Shown one piece after another: positions 10,228-18,524 of a stretch of DNA of 64,000 nucleotides; within the stretch, counting starts at the first letter, position 1; each line of letters starts with the position of its first letter. The notes below the pieces were generated by a model. That model had not been told where the DNA came from and did not search any database. It saw only the letters and a program-made list of their open reading frames with translations. The position numbers and the translations under genes are program-made. This DNA is from Bacteroides acidifaciens (lineage in GTDB: Bacteria; Bacteroidota; Bacteroidia; Bacteroidales; Bacteroidaceae): contig NZ_JANJZR010000008.1 in assembly GCF_024623065.1 (NCBI RefSeq), forward strand, positions 31,387-95,386. Direction: 5' to 3'.

Positions 10228-11895
10228 ATGTGTGGAATAGCAGGTATACTCAACATCAAAGTTCAAACGAAAGAACTAAGAGATAAAGCACTGAAAATGG
10301 CCCAGAAGATCCGTCATCGCGGACCGGACTGGAGCGGAATCTATGTAGGCGGAAGTGCCATCCTGGCACACGAACGTCTTTCCATTGTCGACCCGCAGAG
10401 TGGCGGACAACCGTTATACTCTCCCGATCGTAAACAGGTGCTAGCCGTCAACGGTGAGATTTACAATCACCGTGATATTCGCGCTAAATATGCGGGAAAA
10501 TATAACTTTCAGACTGGAAGTGACTGTGAGGTAATTCTTGCCCTCTATAAAGATAAAGGTATCCATTTTCTGGAAGATATCAGTGGTATCTTTGCCTTTG
10601 TCCTTTATGACGAAGAGAAAGATGAGTTCCTGATTGCCCGCGACCCTATCGGCGTTATACCTTTATATATAGGCAAAGACAAAGAGGGAAAAATCTACTT
10701 CGGCAGCGAACTGAAAGCGCTCGAAGGATTTTGTAATGAATACGAGGTATTCCTTCCCGGACATTACTATTACAGTAAAGAAGGAGAGATGAAACGCTGG
10801 TATTCGCGCGACTGGACAGAATATGAAACCGTAAAAGACAACGATGCCCGAACCGCCGATATAAAAACAGCATTAGAAGATGCCGTTCATCGCCAGTTGA
10901 TGAGTGACGTACCTTATGGAGTACTTCTTTCCGGCGGTCTGGATAGTTCTGTCATTTCCGCTATCGCCAAGAAATATGCAGCCAAACGTATAGAAACAGA
11001 CGGGGCAAGCGATGCCTGGTGGCCGCAACTTCACTCTTTTGCCATCGGTCTGAAGGGTGCGCCCGACTTGATAAAGGCGCGTGAGGTTGCCGAATATATC
11101 GGCACGGTGCATCACGAAATAAACTACACCGTGCAGGAAGGACTGGATGCGATTCGTGACGTTATCTATTTCATAGAGACGTATGACGTAACTACTGTGC
11201 GGGCTTCTACTCCTATGTATCTGCTGGCACGTGTCATCAAGTCTATGGGTATCAAAATGGTGTTGAGCGGTGAAGGTGCCGATGAAGTTTTTGGCGGCTA
11301 TCTCTATTTTCACAAAGCCCCTACTCCGGAGGCGTTCCACGAAGAAACGGTACGCAAACTTTCAAAATTGCATATGTATGACTGTCTCCGGGCCAACAAG
11401 AGTTTATCTGCCTGGGGAGTTGAAGGACGTGTCCCCTTCCTTGATAAAGAATTTCTTGATGTGGCAATGACGCTGAATCCGAAGGCCAAAATGTGTCCAG
11501 GAAAGAATATTGAAAAAAGAATCGTACGTGAGGCTTTCACCGATATGCTACCGGAAAGCGTGGCATGGAGACAAAAAGAGCAGTTCAGTGACGGTGTGGG
11601 ATATTCCTGGATTGATACATTGAAAGAAATAACAACCGCTGCCGTAAGTGACGAACAAATGGCACATGCAGCCGAACGTTTCCCCATCAATACTCCGCAA
11701 AACAAGGAAGAATATTATTACCGCAGCATCTTTGAAGAACATTTCCCCAGCGAAAGTGCGGCTCGCAGCGTGCCGAGTGTTCCCAGCGTAGCCTGCTCTA
11801 CGGCAGAAGCACTGGCATGGGATATTTCCTTCAGAAATCTGAATGAGCCAAGCGGACGCGCGGTAAAAGGAATACATGAAGAAGCCTATACTTAA
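10228..11895 (+). CDS. asnB: Asparagine synthetase B (glutamine-hydrolysing)
   Basis: Uses ATP, aspartate and glutamine to make asparagine. The start MCGIAGIL places the glutaminase Cys at position 2. The synthetase domain carries the PP-loop LLSGGLDSS at about residues 232-240 and the downstream SGEGADEVFGGY motif. Its 555 residues match the AsnB family. The start codon is 4 bp after the gltD stop, so it is the last gene of the gltB-gltD-asnB unit and is followed by an intrinsic terminator. Confidence 0.96.
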   Translation: MCGIAGILNIKVQTKELRDKALKMAQKIRHRGPDWSGIYVGGSAILAHERLSIVDPQSGGQPLYSPDRKQVLAVNGEIYNHRDIRAKYAGKYNFQTGSDCEVILALYKDKGIHFLEDISGIFAFVLYDEEKDEFLIARDPIGVIPLYIGKDKEGKIYFGSELKALEGFCNEYEVFLPGHYYYSKEGEMKRWYSRDWTEYETVKDNDARTADIKTALEDAVHRQLMSDVPYGVLLSGGLDSSVISAIAKKYAAKRIETDGASDAWWPQLHSFAIGLKGAPDLIKAREVAEYIGTVHHEINYTVQEGLDAIRDVIYFIETYDVTTVRASTPMYLLARVIKSMGIKMVLSGEGADEVFGGYLYFHKAPTPEAFHEETVRKLSKLHMYDCLRANKSLSAWGVEGRVPFLDKEFLDVAMTLNPKAKMCPGKNIEKRIVREAFTDMLPESVAWRQKEQFSDGVGYSWIDTLKEITTAAVSDEQMAHAAERFPINTPQNKEEYYYRSIFEEHFPSESAARSVPSVPSVACSTAEALAWDISFRNLNEPSGRAVKGIHEEAYT

Positions 11896-11902
11896 CTTGT
11901 CG

Positions 11903-11938
11903 AAAAGTAATAGAATAGACTATTTCTGTTACTTTTTT
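11903..11938 (+). terminator. Terminator after gltBD-asnB
   Basis: An imperfect stem AAAAGTAATAGAATAG pairs with CTATTTCTGTTACTTTT and is followed by T residues. It lies 8 bp after the asnB stop. Confidence 0.75.
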
Positions 11939-12014
11939 GTAGCATTTCTATTCTAAAATCCTTAAGATTAACGCAGATTAGCATATTATTGTCTGATTTG
12001 CGTTTTCTTTTTTA

Positions 12015-12022
12015 TAATTTTG
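12015..12022 (+). promoter_or_regulatory. Candidate glycerophosphodiesterase promoter (-7 element)
   Basis: TAATTTTG matches TAnnTTTG, 46 bp upstream of the start codon. The -33 box is not well placed. Confidence 0.4.
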
Positions 12023-12068
12023 AGGCCAAACCCGATTAAATCTGTTAAACCTTTTAAAGACCAGACCA

Positions 12069-12833
12069 ATGAATTTAAAGAAAATAATGATGGCTTCCGC
12101 CCTTTTAGTAACTGCTTGCTGTATGCAGGCACAGACAAAAGCAATTGCCCACCGTGGTTTCTGGAAAACCCCGGGTTCATCACAAAACAGTATTGCCGCA
12201 CTTCAAAAAGCAGATTCCATCGGATGCTACGGTTCAGAATTTGATGTATGGATTGCCAAAGATAATAAACTGATTGTCAATCATGACCCCGTTTATAAAA
12301 TGCGACCGATGGAATATTCCAAAGGGGATGCATTGACCGGTCTGAAACTCTCTAACGGAGAAAACCTGCCTAGTTTAAAGCAGTATTTGGAAGCAGGAAA
12401 AAAATGCGATACCCAATTGATACTCGAACTCAAAGCACACAGCACCAAAAAGCGTGAGACAAAAGCCGTGCAGGAAATTGTGGCTATGGTAAAAAGTATG
12501 GGATTGGAGAACCGCATGGAATATATCACTTTCTCTCTGCATGCCATGAAAGAATTTATCCGCTTGGCACCTACCGGAACTCCGGTATTCTATCTGAACG
12601 GTGATTTATCTCCGGAAGAATTAAAAGAACTTGGTGCAGCGGGATTTGACTATCATATGGGAGTAATTAAAAAACACCCCGAATGGATTAAGGAAGCTCA
12701 TGACCTTGGCATGAAAGTCAATGTATGGACAGTGGATGAGGCAGAGGACATGAAATGGCTGATTGAGCATAAAGCAGATTTTATTACTACCAATGAGCCG
12801 ATTGTATTACAGAAAGAGCTTAAGCAACAATAA
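12069..12833 (+). CDS. Glycerophosphodiester phosphodiesterase, exported
   Basis: Hydrolyses glycerophosphodiesters to glycerol-3-phosphate and an alcohol. The GDPD fold is shown by AHRGFW at residues 27-32 (catalytic His), the acidic pair in SEFDVW, the second catalytic His in VNHDPV, and a late NVWTVDEAEDMKWL. The first 20 residues form a signal sequence. LVTAC around Cys17 could also be a lipobox, so it is either periplasmic or a lipoprotein. At 254 residues it is a single-domain enzyme. Its orientation and its own -7 element suggest a single-gene transcript. Confidence 0.9.
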   Translation: MNLKKIMMASALLVTACCMQAQTKAIAHRGFWKTPGSSQNSIAALQKADSIGCYGSEFDVWIAKDNKLIVNHDPVYKMRPMEYSKGDALTGLKLSNGENLPSLKQYLEAGKKCDTQLILELKAHSTKKRETKAVQEIVAMVKSMGLENRMEYITFSLHAMKEFIRLAPTGTPVFYLNGDLSPEELKELGAAGFDYHMGVIKKHPEWIKEAHDLGMKVNVWTVDEAEDMKWLIEHKADFITTNEPIVLQKELKQQ

Positions 12834-12838
12834 ATCAA

Positions 12839-12855
12839 TATATATATATATATAT
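12839..12855. repeat. (TA)8 microsatellite
   Basis: Eight TA units plus a T lie directly after the glycerophosphodiesterase stop. This is simple-sequence DNA in a 542-bp gap (12834-13375) that otherwise holds a thioredoxin-like remnant and the dapF promoter. Confidence 0.7.
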
Positions 12856-12964
12856 TTAATCGTTTAGTATCCGGACTTAAAACAACGGAGTATTCCTTCA
12901 ATTCATTTGACATTGAAGAGAATATCCGTATTTCTGCAAACACTAACAAAATATTACAGTCAGT

Positions 12965-13117
12965 TCATCTCAAATCATCCAGCACCTCTTTCAACTCTTG
13001 CACCGTCAATTCTCCTACTTGCCGCCAAAGTTCATTTCTCTTATGTAATAAGAGGAATGCCGGAACAGTATCTACATTATGTACATCGGCAAAAACAATG
13101 GATATAGGAGAAGGTTC
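12965..13117 (-). pseudogene. C-terminal remnant of a thioredoxin-like gene
   Basis: A minus-strand open stretch of 50 codons ends in TGA. It reads VHNVDTVPAFLLLH, then WRQVGELTVQELKEVLDDL, which is the C-terminal half of a thioredoxin fold, including the cis-Pro region (VDTVPAF) and the last strand and helix. A stop (TAA at 13118-13120) lies immediately upstream, no start codon is present, and the WCGPC active-site half is missing. It is therefore called a decayed 3' fragment. The family call rests on motif resemblance only. Confidence 0.6.
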
Positions 13118-13319
13118 TTAGGACTATCAAGGCTAAATATTCTTTATATATTATGAAAGAATATGCAAAAGGACACACCCAAATAACAATTCATCAACAT
13201 ATAGATATACATAATTTCATTTTATAAGTTTAGATAGCTATATAATAAGCGATTGAAAGATTGATGAAAATAAATAGATATTAGATATACTTTTAAATAA
13301 AACACAAAACAAAAAGTCA

Positions 13320-13327
13320 TATCTTTG
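13320..13327 (+). promoter_or_regulatory. dapF promoter (-7 element)
   Basis: TATCTTTG followed by C is an exact -7 element, 49 bp upstream of the dapF start. The -33 region has only a T-rich stretch. Confidence 0.6.
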
Positions 13328-13375
13328 CATCGTAATAAAACAAAAGGATACAACAACCAATAAATACAAGTCAAA

Positions 13376-14212
13376 ATGATAAGAAAGATTAAGTTCACGA
13401 AAATGCATGGAGCAGGAAATGACTACATATATGTAGATACTACCCAATATCCGATAGCAGATCCTGAAAAGAAAGCAATCGAATGGAGCAAGTTTCATAC
13501 AGGAATTGGGAGTGACGGACTTATATTAATTGGAAGTTCCGATAAGGCTGATTTCAGCATGCGTATTTTCAATGCCGACGGTTCGGAAGCGATGATGTGC
13601 GGAAATGGTAGCCGTTGCGTAGGCAAATACGTATATGAATACGGTTTGACTGATAAAACAGAAATCACACTGGACACGCTGTCGGGAATTAAGATACTGA
13701 AACTTCACGTAGAAGGAGAAACAGTTACCGCAGTCACAGTAGATATGGGCAGTCCGTTGGAAACAGGAGAAGTACATTGGAAAGGGAAATATCCTTTCCA
13801 GTCAACTAAAGTATCAATGGGAAATCCTCATTTAGTTACTTTTGTGGATGATATAACCCGGATTAACTTACCGGAAATCGGTCCCGAATTGGAGAATCAT
13901 CCTCTTTTTCCTGACAGAACTAATGTAGAGTTTGCACAAATTGTCGGCAAAGATACTATACGGATGAGAGTATGGGAAAGAGGTTCGGGAATTACCCAAG
14001 CTTGCGGAACAGGTGCTTGCGCCACAGCAGTAGCCGCCTTCATCAACGGGCTTGCAGGAAGAAAAAGCAATATAATAATGGATGGCGGCACAGTTATCAT
14101 TGAATGGGACGAAGCCTCAGACCATATATTGATGACAGGACCGGCAACCAAAGTTTTCGATGGAGAAATTGTTGAAGAAGTTGAGAATGGAGAGTTGAGA
14201 GTCGAGAATTAA
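13376..14212 (+). CDS. dapF: Diaminopimelate epimerase
   Basis: Interconverts LL- and meso-diaminopimelate for lysine and peptidoglycan synthesis. The two catalytic cysteines are visible in [13 protein letters not shown] (about residues 72-84) and in [12 protein letters not shown] near residue 207. The N-terminus [13 protein letters not shown] is typical. Its 278 residues match the family. It lies 36 bp upstream of dapL on the same strand, so the two consecutive pathway steps are probably co-transcribed. The last nine residues ([10 protein letters not shown]) resemble slippage-type repeats and are probably a species-specific tail. Confidence 0.96.
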   Translation: MIRKIKFTKMHGAGNDYIYVDTTQYPIADPEKKAIEWSKFHTGIGSDGLILIGSSDKADFSMRIFNADGSEAMMCGNGSRCVGKYVYEYGLTDKTEITLDTLSGIKILKLHVEGETVTAVTVDMGSPLETGEVHWKGKYPFQSTKVSMGNPHLVTFVDDITRINLPEIGPELENHPLFPDRTNVEFAQIVGKDTIRMRVWERGSGITQACGTGACATAVAAFINGLAGRKSNIIMDGGTVIIEWDEASDHILMTGPATKVFDGEIVEEVENGELRVEN

Positions 14213-14248
14213 GAATGAATACGGATAGAAACTTAAAACAATAACAAC

Positions 14249-15481
14249 ATGGCATTAGTAAACGAACATTTTTTGAAATTACCGGGAAGTTACTTGTTCT
14301 CGGATATAGCGAAAAAGGTAAATACTTTCAGGATAACGCATCCCAAACAGGAAATCATCCGGCTAGGTATCGGTGATGTAACTCAGCCACTTCCCAAAGC
14401 CTGTACCGAAGCAATGCATAAAGCGGTAGAAGAACTGGCCAGTAAGGACACATTCCGCGGATATGGTCCTGAACAGGGATATGATTTTTTGATTGAAGCA
14501 ATTATAAAGAATGACTTCGCCTCACGCGGGATTCACTTTTCCGCTTCTGAGATATTTGTCAGCGACGGAGCCAAAAGCGATACCGGGAACATAGGTGATA
14601 TTCTTCGCCATGACAATAGCGTAGGCGTTACAGACCCTATCTATCCGGTATATATTGACAGTAACGTCATGTGCGGACGTGCCGGAGTACTGGAAGAGGA
14701 AACGGGTAAATGGAGCAATGTCACATATATGCCCTGCACGAGTGAAAACAACTTCATTCCTGAAATTCCGGACAAACGGATAGATATTGTTTATCTCTGC
14801 TATCCGAACAATCCGACCGGGACAACACTGACCAAACCGGAACTGAAGAAATGGGTGGACTATGCTTTGGCAAACGACACGTTAATCCTGTTTGATGCCG
14901 CATACGAAGCATATATCCAAGACGAAAACATCCCCCACTCTATCTACGAAATTAAAGGGGCGAAGAAGTGTGCCATTGAATTCCGCAGCTTCTCAAAGAC
15001 AGCAGGATTCACCGGAGTACGTTGCGGATATACGGTAGTACCGAAAGAGCTTACTGCCGCAACGTTGGAAGGCGACCGCATCCCGCTCAACAGACTATGG
15101 AACCGCCGGCAGTGTACCAAGTTCAACGGCACTTCCTACATTACCCAACGGGCAGCGGAAGCTGTTTACAGTGCGGAGGGCAAGGCACAGATTAAAGAAA
15201 CGATCAACTATTATATGACCAACGCAAAAATCATGAAGGAAGGACTGGAAGCTACCGGATTGAAAGTTTATGGCGGAGTGAATGCTCCCTATTTATGGGT
15301 GAAAACCCCGAATGGCCTATCCTCATGGCGATTCTTTGAACAGATGTTGTATGAAGCCAATGTTGTCGGTACTCCCGGTGTGGGCTTCGGGCCGAGTGGT
15401 GAAGGATATATCCGCCTGACCGCTTTCGGCGAACGCAACGACTGTATCGAAGCTATGAGAAGAATAAAAAACTGGCTCTGA
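14249..15481 (+). CDS. dapL: LL-diaminopimelate aminotransferase
   Basis: PLP enzyme that converts tetrahydrodipicolinate directly to LL-diaminopimelate, replacing the DapD/C/E route. It is a class I/II aminotransferase fold of 410 residues, as in the plant and Bacteroidetes DapL. The PLP lysine lies in FRSFSKTAGFTG near residue 250. CYPNNPTGT and DAAYEAYI are the cofactor-contact motifs. It follows dapF, which uses its product. Confidence 0.95.
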   Translation: MALVNEHFLKLPGSYLFSDIAKKVNTFRITHPKQEIIRLGIGDVTQPLPKACTEAMHKAVEELASKDTFRGYGPEQGYDFLIEAIIKNDFASRGIHFSASEIFVSDGAKSDTGNIGDILRHDNSVGVTDPIYPVYIDSNVMCGRAGVLEEETGKWSNVTYMPCTSENNFIPEIPDKRIDIVYLCYPNNPTGTTLTKPELKKWVDYALANDTLILFDAAYEAYIQDENIPHSIYEIKGAKKCAIEFRSFSKTAGFTGVRCGYTVVPKELTAATLEGDRIPLNRLWNRRQCTKFNGTSYITQRAAEAVYSAEGKAQIKETINYYMTNAKIMKEGLEATGLKVYGGVNAPYLWVKTPNGLSSWRFFEQMLYEANVVGTPGVGFGPSGEGYIRLTAFGERNDCIEAMRRIKNWL

Positions 15482-15491
15482 TTGAATGAAT

Positions 15492-15569
15492 AATGGATAG
15501 CGGGGAATGGAAAGTTCAACATACCCCCATTAACGGACATCATCATTCCCGCATTATCAGTTATCCATT
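15492..15569. other. Dyad between dapL and the outer-membrane protein gene
   Basis: AATGGATA at 15492-15499 pairs with TATCCATT at 15562-15569. An inner CGGGGAATG / CATTCCCG pairing extends the stem with interruptions. There is no T-run, so it may be a processing or weak termination signal. Farther on, a small dyad ATAGTA (15593-15598) / TACTAT (15609-15614) precedes the next gene. No exact -7 element was found here. Confidence 0.4.
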
Positions 15570-15665
15570 GTTAGTTATCTATAAAAAGAACGATAGTATT
15601 TCGCGCGCTACTATATATATGGACCGTACATCCACATTTTTCTAACTTTTAAAGGTAAAAAGACG

Positions 15666-16427
15666 ATGAAAACGACGATTAACAAAAACAAGGGGGTAAT
15701 AACAGTAGCATTATTACTGTCAGGACTTGTCCCATCCGCAACGATGGCACAAGATAAAGTAGAAGCTTCCGTAGGAGTTGACCTGGTAAGCGGTTACATC
15801 TGGCGTGGGCAGGATTTAGGCGGAGTCAGCATCCAGCCTTCACTGGGAATTGCTTACAAAGGTTTCACACTCGGAGCATGGGGTTCTGTAGGATTCGAAT
15901 CGGCAGACACGAAAGAGTTTGATTTGACCTTCGGTTACTCGATTGGTGGTTTTAGCGTTTCGGTAACAGATTATTGGTTTAATAGCCAAGTAGCGACAGG
16001 TGTGGACGATGACGGAGAAACGGTTTATTCAACCAACAAGTATTTTAAATATGGATCCCATTCTACGGCTCATGTGTTTGAGGCACAAGTGGGATATGAT
16101 TTCGGTCTGCTGTCCGTCAACTGGTACACGAACTTTGCTGGTGCCGACGGTGTGAAAGAAAATGGCAAAAGAGCTTATTCTTCCTATCTCGCACTCAGCG
16201 CACCGTTCAGATTGGGTGGTCTTGACTGGACAGTAGATTTGGGCATGGTACCCTGGGAGACGACTTTCTATAATGGCTATACAAGTGGGTTCTGTGTTTC
16301 CGATGTCAGCCTCGGAGCTTCCAAGGACATCAAGATTACCGATTCCTTCTCCGTCCCGGCATTCGCCAAGGTATCAGTCAATCCACGCACGGAAGGAGCT
16401 TATTTCACATTCGGACTAAATTTTTAA
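15666..16427 (+). CDS. Outer-membrane beta-barrel protein of the SGYIWRG type (TIGR02001-like)
   Basis: An N-terminal signal peptide (MKTTINKNKGVITVALLLSG, probable cut after MAQ) is followed by VGVDLVSGYIWRGQDLGG. This is the hallmark start of a family of uncharacterised barrel proteins. The rest alternates polar and aromatic residues and ends in an aromatic strand (AYFTFGLNF), as expected for an outer-membrane barrel of 253 residues. It sits directly upstream of glnB-amtB-glnA, which suggests, without proof, a link to nitrogen-source entry. Confidence 0.75.
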   Translation: MKTTINKNKGVITVALLLSGLVPSATMAQDKVEASVGVDLVSGYIWRGQDLGGVSIQPSLGIAYKGFTLGAWGSVGFESADTKEFDLTFGYSIGGFSVSVTDYWFNSQVATGVDDDGETVYSTNKYFKYGSHSTAHVFEAQVGYDFGLLSVNWYTNFAGADGVKENGKRAYSSYLALSAPFRLGGLDWTVDLGMVPWETTFYNGYTSGFCVSDVSLGASKDIKITDSFSVPAFAKVSVNPRTEGAYFTFGLNF

Positions 16428-16455
16428 GAGAGGAAGTTTAGAATATCAAGAGAGT

Positions 16456-16535
16456 GTATAGGGCCAAGGTAGTTAGAGTTTAGATTTTATCGGTTTGTTG
16501 TATGGTAACCTGCCATGGCTGCCACTACCCTATAC
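16456..16535 (+). terminator. Long stem-loop upstream of glnB
   Basis: GTATAGGG at 16456-16463 pairs with CCCTATAC at 16528-16535. An inner AAGGTAGT / ACTACC pairing is possible, and CTCTTTCTTTT follows. It could terminate the outer-membrane protein transcript or act as a leader structure for glnB. Confidence 0.4.
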
Positions 16536-16574
16536 CTCTTTCTTTTACTGGTCAACACTAATAATTTAAGGTAT

Positions 16575-16931
16575 ATGAAAAAGATTGAAGCTATTATCCG
16601 TAAAACCAAATTCGAGGACGTGAAAGACGCCCTTCTCGAAGCGGACATCGAATGGTTCTCTTACTATGACGTAAGGGGTATTGGAAAAGCGCGCCAGGGA
16701 CGTATCTATCGTGGCGTAGTCTATGACACCAGCACCATCGAACGAATACTTATCTCTATTGTCGTACGCGACAAGAATACAGAGAAAACGGTACAAGCCA
16801 TCATCAAGGCTGCACAAACCGGAGAAATCGGCGACGGACGTATCTTCGTCATCCCCATCGAAGACGCCATCCGCATCCGTACTGCCGAGCGCGGCGACAT
16901 AGCCCTCTATAACGCCGAACAAGAACGCTAG
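16575..16931 (+). CDS. glnB: PII nitrogen regulatory protein
   Basis: Small trimeric signalling protein that senses ATP/ADP and 2-oxoglutarate and controls ammonium transport and glutamine synthetase. The chosen start (ATG at 16575) gives MKKIEAII, the universal PII N-terminus; an upstream in-frame ATG at 16515 would add 20 unrelated residues. Tyr50 in YRGVVYD aligns with the uridylylated Tyr51 of E. coli GlnB. The C-terminal signature QTGEIGDGRIFVIP is present. The T-loop segment (GKARQGRIYRG then DTSTIERI) differs clearly from the proteobacterial one. It is followed by amtB, as in most PII-AmtB pairs. Confidence 0.92.
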   Translation: MKKIEAIIRKTKFEDVKDALLEADIEWFSYYDVRGIGKARQGRIYRGVVYDTSTIERILISIVVRDKNTEKTVQAIIKAAQTGEIGDGRIFVIPIEDAIRIRTAERGDIALYNAEQER

Positions 16932-17033
16932 CGGCAGCGGCAAGGTGCCGTTCCCAGGTTGCCTTGCGGTTTATAACGTTTATAAAGAGGTTTACAACAT
17001 CACTAATAATAGGTATAAAATAAGATAATTATT

Positions 17034-18470
17034 ATGGATACAAAATATAAAGGCCATGGCTTCATAAAGCTGTGGATAGCCACTACTATGTTCATGTTAT
17101 GCTGTTTTGCTACAGGTACACTAGCACAGGATACAGTTATTGCCGATACAGCAACAGTTACAGAGACAATAACTGAACTTTCAGCACTCCCGGCCGAATC
17201 TACGGCAGAAGCCCCGGATACTATCGGCGACCTGGCTTTAGGATTAAATACGGTTTGGATGCTACTTGCAGCTATGCTCGTGTTCTTCATGCAGCCGGGA
17301 TTTGCTTTGGTAGAGGCCGGTTTCACTAGAGTGAAGAATACCGCCAACATTTTAATGAAGAACTTCGTAGACTTCATGTTCGGTTCTTTGCTTTACTGGT
17401 TCATCGGTTTCGGACTGATGTTCGGCGCAGGCGGATTCATCGGGATGCCACACTTCTTCGACCTGTCTTTCATGGATAACGGGCTGCCCAAAGAAGGATT
17501 CCTTGTTTTCCAAACCGTATTCTGCGCCACTGCCGCTACCATCGTATCAGGAGCAATGGCAGAACGTACGAAATTCTCCATGTATTTGATTTATACAATC
17601 TTCATCAGTGTACTGATTTACCCGATTTCCGGTCATTGGACTTGGGGCGGCGGTTGGCTGATGAACAGTGAAGCAGATTCTTTTATGATGAATCTTTTCG
17701 GAACAACCTTCCATGATTTCGCCGGTTCCACTGTTGTTCACTCGGTAGGTGGATGGATTGCTTTGGTAGGTGCCGCCATTCTCGGCCCGCGTATTGGGAA
17801 ATATGGAAAAGACGGAAAGTCCAGAGCTATTCCGGGCCATAACCTGACTATTGCCGCATTGGGTGTATTTATCCTTTGGTTCGGATGGTTCGGATTCAAC
17901 CCCGGTTCCCAGTTGGCAGCAAGTAGTGAAGCAGATGCAAACGCCATATCACATGTATTCCTGACAACCAATCTTGCAGCTTGTGCCGGTGGTTTCTTCG
18001 CCTTGGCAATCAGTTGGACGAAGTACGGAAAACCCTCTTTGTCATTGACACTGAATGGTGTATTGGCAGGTTTGGTAGGTATCACCGCGGGATGCGATGT
18101 CGTATCTCCTGCAGGAGCCGCATTGACAGGTGCCATCTGTGGCGTTGTGATGATATTCTCGGTAGACTTTATTGATAAAATCCTGAAAATCGACGACCCG
18201 GTAGGTGCTTCTTCCGTGCATGGTGTTTGCGGTTTCTTAGGAACCATTCTTACAGGTTTGTTTTCTACCAGCGAAGGGCTGTTCTATGGATACGGTTTCG
18301 GATTCCTCGGAGCACAAATCTTCGGAGCACTTGTAGTCGGAGTTTGGGCGGCAGGCATGGGATTCATCATCTTCAAGGCTCTTGAAAAAATTCACGGTCT
18401 GCGCGTTCCGGCACGTATCGAGGAAGAAGGACTCGATATTTACGAACACGGAGAATCCGCTTACAACTAA
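17034..18470 (+). CDS. amtB: Ammonium transporter
   Basis: Inner-membrane ammonium channel. It begins with a signal-peptide-like segment and an acidic linker of about 60 residues before the first core helix (LNTVWMLLAAMLVFFMQPGFALVEAG). The conserved pore histidines are visible in DFAGSTVVHSVGG and in SSVHGVCGFLGT. Eleven or so hydrophobic segments are present, and the 478-residue length is typical of periplasm-extended Amt proteins. It lies between glnB and glnA, so PII control of its gating is likely. Confidence 0.95.
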   Translation: MDTKYKGHGFIKLWIATTMFMLCCFATGTLAQDTVIADTATVTETITELSALPAESTAEAPDTIGDLALGLNTVWMLLAAMLVFFMQPGFALVEAGFTRVKNTANILMKNFVDFMFGSLLYWFIGFGLMFGAGGFIGMPHFFDLSFMDNGLPKEGFLVFQTVFCATAATIVSGAMAERTKFSMYLIYTIFISVLIYPISGHWTWGGGWLMNSEADSFMMNLFGTTFHDFAGSTVVHSVGGWIALVGAAILGPRIGKYGKDGKSRAIPGHNLTIAALGVFILWFGWFGFNPGSQLAASSEADANAISHVFLTTNLAACAGGFFALAISWTKYGKPSLSLTLNGVLAGLVGITAGCDVVSPAGAALTGAICGVVMIFSVDFIDKILKIDDPVGASSVHGVCGFLGTILTGLFSTSEGLFYGYGFGFLGAQIFGALVVGVWAAGMGFIIFKALEKIHGLRVPARIEEEGLDIYEHGESAYN

Positions 18471-18524
18471 CAGAGAAAGATTATTTGCTCTCACATATTT
18501 AACAACAAATCAAAATTAGATATT

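Noticed and set aside
16515..16574. Longer glnB start at 16515
   Set aside because: It would add 20 residues upstream of the universal PII N-terminus MKKIEAII and overlap the stem-loop.
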